Source: Mycobacterium sp. URHB0044 (GTDB lineage: Bacteria > Actinomycetota > Actinomycetes > Mycobacteriales > Mycobacteriaceae). Taken from it: a DNA stretch of 64,000 nt. The translations under genes were made by a program, and so were the position numbers. This document shows positions 16,311 through 24,291 of the stretch, in pieces. Numbering within the stretch: the first letter of the stretch is position 1; every line of letters starts with the position of its first letter. The DNA lies in contig NZ_JIAW01000008.1 in the NCBI RefSeq assembly GCF_000620625.1, positions 124,001 to 188,000 of the forward strand, in the 5' to 3' direction. The notes under the pieces are model-generated. The model searched no databases. It saw only the letters and a list, made by a program, of their open reading frames with translations, and was not told where the DNA came from.

Positions 16311-17255
16311 ATGCATCGGCGGTCGTCGACGCTGCTGATGGTCAGCGCTGCCGCAATGGCCGTGGTGACGGCCGTGTCCGGTTGCGAAGCCAAGGTGTAC
16401 GGCACCCCACCGCCACGGCCGGGCGCGCCACAGCTCACCGTCGTCGCCCCGCTGGGCAGCATGGCGCCGCTACCCGAGGCCCCGCCGGACGAACCGGCGG
16501 CCGCATTCACCGGACTGGGTGACCGCGAGCAGCTGGCCACCGCCGAAGCCGCGAAGGCGGGCGCCGACATCACCACGCTGGTCCTTGACCGCAACACCGG
16601 CCAGCTGGTGGGGAACGGCAACACCACCACCATCGCGATCGCGTCGGTGGCCAAGCTGTTCATCGCCGACGACCTGCTGCTGCAGGAGTCCAAGGGCCAG
16701 ACCCAGCTGTCCCCCGCCGACCGCGCCGCGTTCGACCGGATGCTGCGGCAGTCCGACGACAGCGCCGCGGAGGTGTTCTGGAATCGCAGCGGCGGCAGCG
16801 CGATCATCAACCGGGTGGCGGCGCGCTACGGGCTGGCGTCGACGAAACCGCCGAACAACGGGCGGTGGTGGAACACCATCAGCACCGCGGCGGACCTGGT
16901 CCGGTACTACGACATGATGATGACCGGCGCAGGCGGCCTGCCGCCCGAACAGGCCAGCGTGATCATGTCGAACCTGGCGCAGTCGGCACCGACGGCGATC
17001 GACGGCACCCAGCCCGGGGGCGTCTACCCGCAGCGGTTCGGCATCCCCGACGGGTTGTTCGCCGAACCCGTCGCCGTCAAGCAGGGCTGGATGTGCTGCA
17101 TCGGTTCGGACTGGATGCATCTCTCGACCGGCGTCATCGGGCCCGATCGCCGCTACATCATGGTGATCGGATCCCTGCAGGCCACCAACTCCGAGACCGC
17201 ACGAAAGACCATCACCCAGGCCGTCAAGACGATGTTCCCGACGGGCCAGATCTAG
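16311..17255 (+). CDS. lppW: Beta-lactamase/transpeptidase-fold lipoprotein (LppW-like)
   Basis: A signal peptide with lipobox AVSGC puts the lipidated Cys at 25. After a Pro-rich linker (about 30-65) comes a serine-hydrolase-like domain with ASVAKLF (Ser112-x-x-Lys115, the SxxK arrangement of penicillin-binding enzymes) and KQGWMCCIG near the end in place of a classic KTG. The SxN element is not clear. It would be anchored on the outer face of the membrane. Position between rplS and trmD matches lppW in other mycobacteria. The stop codon overlaps that of the convergent trmD in a CTAG. Catalytic function is unproven. Confidence 0.85.
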   Translation: MHRRSSTLLMVSAAAMAVVTAVSGCEAKVYGTPPPRPGAPQLTVVAPLGSMAPLPEAPPDEPAAAFTGLGDREQLATAEAAKAGADITTLVLDRNTGQLVGNGNTTTIAIASVAKLFIADDLLLQESKGQTQLSPADRAAFDRMLRQSDDSAAEVFWNRSGGSAIINRVAARYGLASTKPPNNGRWWNTISTAADLVRYYDMMMTGAGGLPPEQASVIMSNLAQSAPTAIDGTQPGGVYPQRFGIPDGLFAEPVAVKQGWMCCIGSDWMHLSTGVIGPDRRYIMVIGSLQATNSETARKTITQAVKTMFPTGQI

Positions 17256-17941
17256 CGGTCCGGCCGGTCCAGCAGCTCGGGCCGCCGCTCGCGGGTGCGC
17301 TCCAACGCCTGTTCGCGTCGCCAGGCCGCCACCTTCGCATGATCACCCGACAGCAGAACCGCGGGCACGTCCAGGCCCCGCCAGCTGACCGGCCTGGTGT
17401 AACTCGGCCCCTCCAACAACCCGTCGGAGTGCGAATCGTCCTGGTGCGAAACGGGATTGCCGAGCACGTCGGGTAGCAGCCGGACCACCGCCTCGATCAT
17501 GACGAGCGCGGCGGATTCACCGCCGGGCAGCACGTAGTCCCCGATCGACACTTCCTCGACCCGCATCCGGCGGGCGGCGTCGTCGGCGACGCGCTGGTCG
17601 ATGCCCTCGTAACGGCCGCACGCGAACACCAGATGCGCCTCGGCGCTCCACCGCTGGGCGTCGGCTTGGGTGAAGGGCCTGCCCGCAGGCGTCGGCACGA
17701 CCAGAAGTGTTTCTTCCGAACAGATCTCGTCCAACGCCTCGCCCCACACCGGCGCTTTCATCACCATGCCCGGCCCGCCGCCGTACGGCGAATCGTCGAC
17801 CGAGCGGTGCACGTCATGCGTCCAACGGCGCAGGTCGTGCACGGCGAGCTGCACGATGCCGGACTCGATCGCCTTGCCTGGCAAGGACTGTCGTAGAGGT
17901 TCGAGATAATCCGGGAAGATCGAGACGACGTCGATGCGCAT
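17252..17941 (-). CDS. trmD: tRNA (guanine-37-N1)-methyltransferase
   Basis: The 229-residue SPOUT methyltransferase carries MRIDVVSIFPDY at the start, SPYGGGPGMVMK, GRYEGIDQRV and the trefoil-knot SAM site SIGDYVLPGGE. It methylates G37 next to the anticodon of tRNAs reading CCN/CGG-type codons, preventing +1 frameshifts. It is ten bases downstream of rimM in the rpsP-khpA-rimM-trmD operon, the standard bacterial arrangement. Confidence 0.97.
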   Translation of the reverse strand: MRIDVVSIFPDYLEPLRQSLPGKAIESGIVQLAVHDLRRWTHDVHRSVDDSPYGGGPGMVMKAPVWGEALDEICSEETLLVVPTPAGRPFTQADAQRWSAEAHLVFACGRYEGIDQRVADDAARRMRVEEVSIGDYVLPGGESAALVMIEAVVRLLPDVLGNPVSHQDDSHSDGLLEGPSYTRPVSWRGLDVPAVLLSGDHAKVAAWRREQALERTRERRPELLDRPDR

Positions 17942-17951
17942 GGTCGAACGC

Positions 17952-18479
17952 CTAGATCGAATCCAGATCGAGGAGGCCGTCGGGCGGCTCGATCTCGATC
18001 CCGTCGGTGAGCGACACCGAGGTCACGATCGCACCGACGAACGGCACCAGGATCTCGGCGTCGTCGTCGTTCTTCACCGAGAGCAACTCCCCTGCCGCGG
18101 TGTGCAACACCTCGGCGACGACACCGACGTCGACGCCCGCGACCGTGCGAACCCGCAAGCCCTCCAACTGATGGTCGTAGAACTCGTCGGGATCGTCGAT
18201 CGGCGGGAGCTCGGCGGTGTCGACGACGAACAGCGTGCCGCGCAGCGCCTCGGCACCGTTTCGGTCGGCCACGCCCTCCAGGCGGACCAGCAGCCGGCCC
18301 GCGTGCTCGCGCACCGACTCGACGACGTAACTGCGCTCGGGGCCACCACCTCGACCTGGCTTGCCGCGCAACGTCTTACCTGGCGCGAACCGCGCCGCGG
18401 GATCGTCGGAGCGAATGTCGACGACGACCTCGCCGGTGATGCCGTGCGCCTTGGCGATCCGCCCGACGACGAGGTCCAT
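17952..18479 (-). CDS. rimM: 16S rRNA processing/ribosome maturation factor RimM
   Basis: The 175 residues comprise an N-terminal RimM beta-barrel (MDLVVGRIAKAHGITGEVVV) and a C-terminal PRC-barrel (ELPPIDDPDEFYDHQLEGL). The protein assists 30S head maturation, binding S19 and free 30S. It starts 12 bp after the KH-domain gene and lies between it and trmD, the usual order in actinobacteria. Confidence 0.95.
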   Translation of the reverse strand: MDLVVGRIAKAHGITGEVVVDIRSDDPAARFAPGKTLRGKPGRGGGPERSYVVESVREHAGRLLVRLEGVADRNGAEALRGTLFVVDTAELPPIDDPDEFYDHQLEGLRVRTVAGVDVGVVAEVLHTAAGELLSVKNDDDAEILVPFVGAIVTSVSLTDGIEIEPPDGLLDLDSI

Positions 18480-18490
18480 GGCTTTGGCCG

Positions 18491-18733
18491 CTACTGGTCG
18501 GTGTCCACCACGTCGACGCGAATGCCCCGGCCACCGATGCCTGCGACCAGGGTCCGCAGCGCGGTGGCGGTGCGACCGCCACGGCCGATGACCTTGCCGA
18601 GATCATCGGGGTGAACATGCACCTCGACGGTGCGTCCACGCCGGTTGGTCACCATGTCGACGCGGACGTCATCCGGGTTGTCGACGATCCCGCGCACCAG
18701 GTGCTCGACGGCGTCGACCACGACTGTGCTCAT
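18491..18733 (-). CDS. khpA: Small KH-domain RNA-binding protein
   Basis: The 80-residue protein consists mainly of one KH domain. The GxxG loop is in DLGKVIGRGGRTATALR, and the C-terminus reads GGRGIRVDVVDTD. In other bacteria KhpA, often with KhpB, binds RNA and affects cell elongation and translation. The gene lies between rpsP and rimM, as Rv2908c does in M. tuberculosis. Confidence 0.93.
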   Translation of the reverse strand: MSTVVVDAVEHLVRGIVDNPDDVRVDMVTNRRGRTVEVHVHPDDLGKVIGRGGRTATALRTLVAGIGGRGIRVDVVDTDQ

Positions 18734-18741
18734 GTCGGCGC

Positions 18742-19251
18742 TCAGCTCTCGCCGGCACCGGATGCGGTGGCGTCGGCACCCTCGGCGGCCGGCTCGGACT
18801 CATCCTTGACCGGAGCGACCTCGGCCGGCGCATCCGCGGCGGCGTCGTCGGCCTTCTTGGCGGGAGCCTTCTTCTTCTTGGGCTGCGTCGCCTCGGTGGT
18901 GGGCGCGTTGTCGGCGGCGGCCAGCGCCGCGTTGAACAGGTCCAGCTTGCTCGGCTTGGGCTCCTTGAACTTCAGCGTGCCCTCGGCACCCGGGAGGCCC
19001 TTGAACTTCTGCCAGTCACCGGTGATCTTCAGCAGGGCGAGGACGGGCTCGGTGGGCTGAGCACCGACGCTGAGCCAGTACTGCGCGCGCTCCGAATCGA
19101 TCTCGATGAGGCTCGGATCTTCCTTCGGGTGGTACCGGCCGATGACCTCGATGGATCGGCCGTCGCGGCGAGTGCGCGCGTCGGCGACGGCGATGCGGTA
19201 CTGGGGATTGCGAATCTTGCCGAGCCGGGTGAGCTTGATCTTGACAGCCAT
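18742..19251 (-). CDS. rpsP: 30S ribosomal protein S16 with long acidic/alanine-rich tail
   Basis: Residues 1 to about 85 are canonical S16 (MAVKIKLTRLGKIRNPQYRI, then RSIEVIGRYHP). From about residue 100 a low-complexity extension follows, first Lys-rich (QPKKKKAPAKK) then Ala/Glu/Asp-rich, which doubles the usual length of about 80-90 residues. Such tails are common on mycobacterial S16. The gene heads the rpsP-khpA-rimM-trmD operon. Confidence 0.97.
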   Translation of the reverse strand: MAVKIKLTRLGKIRNPQYRIAVADARTRRDGRSIEVIGRYHPKEDPSLIEIDSERAQYWLSVGAQPTEPVLALLKITGDWQKFKGLPGAEGTLKFKEPKPSKLDLFNAALAAADNAPTTEATQPKKKKAPAKKADDAAADAPAEVAPVKDESEPAAEGADATASGAGES

Positions 19252-19600
19252 GTCGAACGACTTCTCCTACTAAGTGCCACGCTGCAATTCAGCGACACCG
19301 GGCAGGATGCCCAGGTCCGGTTTTGCCTTACGTGTGTGACCGCCGCACGAGCACCCAGCGAGTAACCGAAGGCGGATCGCTTTCGAGCGGGTCGTGCGGT
19401 AGACAGCCGCCCATTGTGCCAGAGCAGGGGCTACCGGTGAAAATCCGCCCATTTCCGACCAGCTGGCCGTCGAACTCCAACTTTACAAGTTCTCGGTAGA
19501 ATGTCACGCTCGGACCAATGGTTCGACGGCCCGTTCGCGGTCTAAGTCTTTCGAAGGGATCAAGCAAGGTGCTGATGACTGCTGCAACGCGGGTGACGAA
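19252..19600. other. Intergenic region between divergent rpsP and the epimerase gene
   Basis: About 350 bp without a credible ORF. It contains the candidate rpsP promoter (19413-19441), giving an rpsP leader of about 155 nt. Nearer the plus-strand gene it contains a small palindrome AACTT-TAC-AAGTT (19480-19492) just upstream of a TAGAAT (19498-19503) that could be the -10 of the epimerase gene. No good -35 is visible for the latter. Confidence 0.55.
19413..19441 (-). promoter_or_regulatory. Candidate rpsP promoter with extended -10
   Basis: On the minus strand, -35 TTCACC (19436-19441) and extended -10 TGGCACAAT (hexamer 19413-19418) are spaced by 17 bp. The TCTGGCACAAT string is identical to the one upstream of rplS. 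Confidence 0.5.
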
Positions 19601-20713
19601 GTGAGCGGCGGGACGGCGGACACCGTCCTCGTGACCGGAGCGTTCGGTCAGGTGGGCCGGCGGTGTGCGGAAATCCTGCTGAGCAGGGGGCGCACCGTGG
19701 TCGCCTTGGACCTGCCCGGCGAGAACTCCGTCGCCATGGCGCGGGGCCTGGCCGAGTCCGGTCACCCCGGCAAACTCGTCCCCGCCTATGTCAACCTGCT
19801 CGACGCGGCGGCCCTCGGCGAGCTCGTCGCCGAGCACCGGCCCGCCGCGATCGTGCACCTCGCGGGAATCCTGGCGCCGGTGTCCTACCGCAACCCGTCC
19901 CTGGCCAGGAAGGTCAACGTCGACGGCACCCACAATCTGGTCGAGGCCGCCGCGGCGCTGCCCGAGCCGCCGCTGTTCGTCCAGGCGTCCAGTGCGTCGG
20001 TGTACGGCTCGCGCAACCCGTACCGCTACCCCGAACGCATCACCGCCGAGACGCCGGTCAACCCGATCGACCAATACGGCGAGGACAAGATGCTTGCCGA
20101 GGCGGTGATCCGCGACAGCGGTCTGCCCTACGCCGTGCTGCGGCTGGGCGGCGTGATCTCGCCGGACGCCGCGTCGACCATGAACGCCGACCATCTACTG
20201 CTCACCCGCGCCACACCCGGCGACAACCGGATGCACACCGTGGACGCCCGCGACGTCGCGCTCGCGTTCGCCAACGCCGTCGACCGCGGCGACGCCATCG
20301 ACGGCAAGATCCTGCTGATCGGCGGCGACGACACGCATCTGCACACCCAGCGCGAGCTCGAGGACGACATGATGGCGGCCATCGGTCTCGGCAGGCTCGG
20401 CCCGTCTGCCAGCCTGCCCGGTGACCCCGACGACGACAGGGGCTGGGCATTCACCGGCTTCTTCGACACGACCGAATCCCAAGCGCTGCTGGACTTTCAG
20501 CAGCACGATTGGTCGCAGACCACGGCGTGGATGGCCGAGTCGCAGGGCGGCCGCGTCGCCGTGCTGCGGGTGTTGGGACCGGTGCTGCGCCCGCTGCTTC
20601 GAACGATCCTCGCGGTGCAGCGCCGGGTCGAGAAGCGGGGTCGCTACGCCGATCCGTGGACGCTGATCACGCAGAAGTACGGTACCGACGTGCTCGCCAG
20701 GACCGACGCCTGA
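19601..20713 (+). CDS. NAD(P)-dependent epimerase/dehydratase (extended SDR)
   Basis: The 370-residue Rossmann protein carries the nucleotide-binding motif VTGAFGQVGRR (Gly13, 16, 19), HLAGILAP, SSASVYGSRNPY and the catalytic pair in DQYGEDK (Tyr-x3-Lys). The C-terminal part beyond about residue 300 is variable, ending with a basic amphipathic segment. Family members isomerise or dehydrate nucleotide sugars, or act as hydroxysteroid-type dehydrogenases; the substrate here is not evident. GTG start at 19601. It stands alone, divergent from rpsP and convergent with the SnoaL-like gene. Confidence 0.88.
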   Translation: MSGGTADTVLVTGAFGQVGRRCAEILLSRGRTVVALDLPGENSVAMARGLAESGHPGKLVPAYVNLLDAAALGELVAEHRPAAIVHLAGILAPVSYRNPSLARKVNVDGTHNLVEAAAALPEPPLFVQASSASVYGSRNPYRYPERITAETPVNPIDQYGEDKMLAEAVIRDSGLPYAVLRLGGVISPDAASTMNADHLLLTRATPGDNRMHTVDARDVALAFANAVDRGDAIDGKILLIGGDDTHLHTQRELEDDMMAAIGLGRLGPSASLPGDPDDDRGWAFTGFFDTTESQALLDFQQHDWSQTTAWMAESQGGRVAVLRVLGPVLRPLLRTILAVQRRVEKRGRYADPWTLITQKYGTDVLARTDA

Positions 20714-20723
20714 ACCGGAGTCC

Positions 20724-21158
20724 TCAGACGATCTTGTCGAAGCACTTCTCCTCGACGCGGCGCGTCATGCGCCAGCCATCGGGCGTACGGACGAATTCAT
20801 CCAGATACCAGAGCCCGCAGAACATCACCTGTTGCTTCTCGCCGCCGAGGACCATCGGGTTGAAGCACAGCGTGCGGGATTTCGCGGTGTCGCCGGTGAC
20901 GCGCACGTCGAAGTTTCCGAGCAGATGCGAGTACGCCGGAAAGTTCGGCAGCACGTCGGCCAGCCACGCCTTCACCTCGGGGAACGGCCCGTCGACGCCA
21001 CCCATCGCGCGGTAGTCGATGTAGGCGTCGGGGGTGAACACGGCGTCGAGGTCGTCGAAGCGGCGCGTGTCGATTGCCGTCGAATAGGCCACCAGCAACT
21101 GCTGGATCTCGAGGCGGTCGGAGATCTCTTCCAGGCTCAGCACGAGTCGATTGAACAC
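20724..21158 (-). CDS. SnoaL-like / NTF2-fold protein (Rv2910c type)
   Basis: The 144 residues have the hallmark start LSLEEISDRLEIQQLLVAYSTAIDTRRFDDLD and the following beta-rich cone (AYIDYRAMGG, VMFCGLWYLDEFVRT, GWRMTRRVEEKCF). This fold occurs in polyketide cyclases, dehydratases and limonene-epoxide-hydrolase relatives as well as proteins of unknown role. GTG at 21158 is the longest start; another GTG five codons later is equally compatible. Its position downstream of the rpsP region matches Rv2910c. No substrate can be proposed. Confidence 0.8.
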   Translation of the reverse strand: MFNRLVLSLEEISDRLEIQQLLVAYSTAIDTRRFDDLDAVFTPDAYIDYRAMGGVDGPFPEVKAWLADVLPNFPAYSHLLGNFDVRVTGDTAKSRTLCFNPMVLGGEKQQVMFCGLWYLDEFVRTPDGWRMTRRVEEKCFDKIV

Positions 21159-21191
21159 CCAGGGTGACGACGGTCACCCACCGGCCGGACG

Positions 21192-22475
21192 TCAGGCCTG
21201 GGGGCCCTCCGATGGTGGCCACTCCTCGCCGGGCGACACGTGGCCCGGCTCGGTGAAGTCGCCGCGTGTGAGCGGCACCCACTGCTCGGTCTGCGCCGGC
21301 TGCTCGGACGGGAAGTCGGCGAGCCGGCCCGACGGCTTGGAGTCCCACGACTCGAACGTCAACGGCGTCCGCAGCCAGCTCTGCAGCAGCAGATACGTGG
21401 CCTCCAGCGAGTCGATGTGGGTCCGCTCCCACCCGTGACTCCCGTCGAGCCCGAACGCCACGAGCGCGGCACGGGTGTTCGCGCCTGCCTCGATCGCGGC
21501 GGCGGCATCGGATCGGTAGTACCGGAAGATGTCTCGGGCGTGCTTGATGCCGAGCTCCTTGGCCAGCCTGCAGAGGTTGCGGGTCAGGTGATAGTCGAAC
21601 GGGCCGTGCATGTCGGCCATCGGGATCGTGACGCCATCCTCGATGGAGAGCTGCCCGGGCGCGCATACGGCGTTGTCCACCGAGACCAGCTCGGCGACGT
21701 CCGGCGGCAGTCCGTGGCTGGCGCCGTGGCCCACCTCCTCGGTGATGGTGACCATGATCGTCGTGCGGTGGGGCAGAACGACTTTCTGCTCGACGACGTT
21801 CTTCGCCAGGGCCAGCGCGACCGCCACCCCCGCCTTGCCGTCGAGGTGGCGGGACACCACGAAACCGTCCGCGGTCAACTCCGGACTGGTGATGAGCGCG
21901 ACGAAGTCACCGACGTTCAGCCCGAGCTGTTCCAGATCGGCCCGCGACGAGACGTTCCGGTCGACCCGGACCTCGACGTGGTCCCAGTCGGTGGGCTGGG
22001 TGTCGATCTCATCGCCGAAGGCGTGGCCACTGGCCATGAGCGGCATGACCGTTCCGGTGAAGAACTCGTCGGTGTCGTCGGGGAAGATCCGCACGCGGGC
22101 GCCCGCGGCGAACCGCGCCGAGAAGGTACCCACCGGTACGAGGGCGAGCCTGCCGTTGTCCTTGAGCTCGCGCACCATGCACCCGATGGTGTCCGCGTGC
22201 ACCACCACCGCGCGGTCGGTGGTGGCCGAGTCGCCGGGTAGTTCCGCCGTCAGCGCGCCGCGCCGGGTCAGCATGAACGGCACGCCGAGGTCGTCGAGGA
22301 TGCCGCCGATCAATTGCATCACCGCATCGGTCCGTCCCGAGGGACTCGGGGTCTGCAGCAGCGCCAGCAGCGTGTCGACCATCCAGCTGCGGTCGGCCTC
22401 GGGCATCCGCGGATGTGCCGTCGGGACGGGCAGCAGCGACACCGTCGGCTCAGACGACGCCGTTGATTCAGACAC
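21192..22475 (-). CDS. M42-family peptidase of the NAGGN osmolyte operon
   Basis: The 427-residue zinc aminopeptidase-like protein has metal-site blocks VVHADTIGCM, SRHLDGKAGVAVAL, TITEEVGHGAS and ELVSVDNAV. A family of M42 peptidases travels with the two NAGGN biosynthesis genes in many bacteria, and the neighbours here are exactly those genes. It is the third gene of the operon, about 75 bp downstream of the synthetase. A role in trimming or recycling the dipeptide osmolyte or its precursors is inference. The tail after about residue 370 is polar and Pro/Glu-rich. Confidence 0.88.
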   Translation of the reverse strand: MSESTASSEPTVSLLPVPTAHPRMPEADRSWMVDTLLALLQTPSPSGRTDAVMQLIGGILDDLGVPFMLTRRGALTAELPGDSATTDRAVVVHADTIGCMVRELKDNGRLALVPVGTFSARFAAGARVRIFPDDTDEFFTGTVMPLMASGHAFGDEIDTQPTDWDHVEVRVDRNVSSRADLEQLGLNVGDFVALITSPELTADGFVVSRHLDGKAGVAVALALAKNVVEQKVVLPHRTTIMVTITEEVGHGASHGLPPDVAELVSVDNAVCAPGQLSIEDGVTIPMADMHGPFDYHLTRNLCRLAKELGIKHARDIFRYYRSDAAAAIEAGANTRAALVAFGLDGSHGWERTHIDSLEATYLLLQSWLRTPLTFESWDSKPSGRLADFPSEQPAQTEQWVPLTRGDFTEPGHVSPGEEWPPSEGPQA

Positions 22476-22551
22476 AATGCCTCCCTATGTGTGCGGCCTA
22501 TGGCCGCAGGTTTGCGAAGTCGTCGACGCTACCCGCACTGCCCGACGGATG

Positions 22552-24291
22552 TCAGGCCTGCTCCACGGGGTCGGGCTGCCAGGCCCACGGCGTCGCGGCG
22601 GTGCGGGGGAACAAGAGGTCGACGAACGCCTGCGCCGTGGGCCGTGGCTCGTGATTCGCCAGACCCGGCCGCTCGTTGGCCTCGATGAAGACGTACTCCT
22701 CCCCCGACACCGACGGCACGATCAGGTCGATGCCGGTGACGGGGATGTTGATGGCGTCCGCCGCGTCGATCGCCACCTTCGCCAGCTTGGGGTTCAGGTC
22801 GTCGGTGACGTCGCGGATGGTGCCACCGGTGTGCAGATTGGCCGTGCGGCGGACGACGAGCCGCTCATTCGCGGGTAGCACGTCGTCCATGTCGAAGCCC
22901 GCCTCACGCACGGTGTCGTTTGTGACGTCGTCGAGCGGGATCTTGGATTCCCCCTGCGTCGCGGCGGCGCGGCGGCGGCTCTGCGCCTCGACGAGCTGGC
23001 GGACGGTGTGGCTGCCGCTGCCGACCACCTCCGCGGGGCGGCGGAGCGCGGCGGCGATCACCTTGCCGCCGATGACCACGATGCGCAGGTCCTCACCTTC
23101 GAATCGCTCCTCGAGCAGCACGTCGGGGCAGTGGTGTGCGGCGAAGTCGATGGCGCGGTCGAGGTCTTCGACCGTGGTCACCCCCACGGTGATGCCGGCA
23201 CCCTGCTCACCGCGCGCGGGCTTCACCACCACTGAGCCGACCTTCTCCAGGAAGGCATGGTCCTCCTCGGTGAACGTTGCCGTCATGCCTTCCGGTACGC
23301 GAATGCCTGCTTCCGCGACGACCTTTCGTGCGACGCGCTTGTCGTCGCAGCGGCTCATCGCGATCGCGTTGGTCAGCTCGGACAGCGACTCGCGGGTGAC
23401 CACGGTGGTGCCGCCGTGGGTGAGTTGCAGATAGCCGCCCTTGGCGTCGAGCACGTGCACGGCGATGCCGCGCAGGATGGCCTCGTCGGCGATGATCCTG
23501 GCGTACGGGTTGAGCTGGGCCAGCTCTTCCTCGTCCATCACCGGTGCGAACAGCCGCTCGTTGATGGCGTTCTTGCGCTTGATCCCGAGCACGGGGACGC
23601 GCTCGAAGCCCATCCGCTCGTAGAGCGCGATGGCGCCCTCGTTGTCGTGCAGCACCGAGAGGTCCATCTGGGAGCGGCCCCTTCGGATGAACTCCTCGAT
23701 GAGTGAACGCACCAGCAGCCCACCGACTCCCGGCCGGGACAGCGTCGGGTCGACGGCCAGACACCACAGACTGGAGCCGTTCTCCGGGTCGCCGAAGAGC
23801 TGCGTGTGGTCGATTCCCGTAACGGTGCCGACCACGTCGCCGGTCTCGTCGTCGGTGGCAACCAGGTACACCATGTGCGGCTCGGACTGGCTGTTCTTCC
23901 ACATCAGATCGACGTCCGCGGGAACCATGCGGCACTGCAGGTAGATCTGGTTGATCCCGGCGCAATCCTCGATCGAGGACACGGGGCGCACCGACAGTCC
24001 GGGAACCGGCTGCGGCCGGTACTTCTCGGGCTCGTCGAACTTCAGGCGGTAGGTGAAGCTCGGGTCGATGAAGAACTCCTGCGGATGCAGAGCGACGAAG
24101 ACGTGCGGCGCGTCGAGATACATCCCGATGTCGCGGCGGCCGCTGGCCTCTGCACGCAGGGCCGTGCCGAATTCGTCTGCGTCGTCGAAGGTTTGGCCGA
24201 ATACCAGCCGTCCCCAACCGAGATCCTGAACGACGCCCGTCGTCGAATCGCCGTTGCCGGCGTCGTGCGTAATGACTTCGCCGTGCGTCAT
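22552..24291 (-). CDS. ngg: N-acetylglutaminylglutamine synthetase (GNAT plus ATP-grasp fusion)
   Basis: The 579-residue fusion has an N-terminal acetyltransferase (GNAT) domain with SRPGVGGLLVRSLIEEFIRRG and ALYERMGFERVP. A C-terminal ATP-grasp domain follows (VVVKPARGEQGAGITV, LLEERFEGEDLRIVV, FIEANERPGLANH). It would acetylate glutamine and ligate a second glutamine to make N-acetylglutaminylglutamine, which the amidotransferase next door then amidates. ATG at 24291 overlaps the stop of the amidotransferase gene (ATGA). An open frame continues upstream to 25779 but only as a shadow of that gene. Confidence 0.93.
   Translation of the reverse strand: MTHGEVITHDAGNGDSTTGVVQDLGWGRLVFGQTFDDADEFGTALRAEASGRRDIGMYLDAPHVFVALHPQEFFIDPSFTYRLKFDEPEKYRPQPVPGLSVRPVSSIEDCAGINQIYLQCRMVPADVDLMWKNSQSEPHMVYLVATDDETGDVVGTVTGIDHTQLFGDPENGSSLWCLAVDPTLSRPGVGGLLVRSLIEEFIRRGRSQMDLSVLHDNEGAIALYERMGFERVPVLGIKRKNAINERLFAPVMDEEELAQLNPYARIIADEAILRGIAVHVLDAKGGYLQLTHGGTTVVTRESLSELTNAIAMSRCDDKRVARKVVAEAGIRVPEGMTATFTEEDHAFLEKVGSVVVKPARGEQGAGITVGVTTVEDLDRAIDFAAHHCPDVLLEERFEGEDLRIVVIGGKVIAAALRRPAEVVGSGSHTVRQLVEAQSRRRAAATQGESKIPLDDVTNDTVREAGFDMDDVLPANERLVVRRTANLHTGGTIRDVTDDLNPKLAKVAIDAADAINIPVTGIDLIVPSVSGEEYVFIEANERPGLANHEPRPTAQAFVDLLFPRTAATPWAWQPDPVEQA

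Noticed and set aside
19480..19503. Strong promoter or operator for the epimerase gene (AACTT-TAC-AAGTT with TAGAAT)
   Set aside because: No acceptable -35 at 16-18 bp, and the palindrome is short. Kept only as a note in the intergenic entry.
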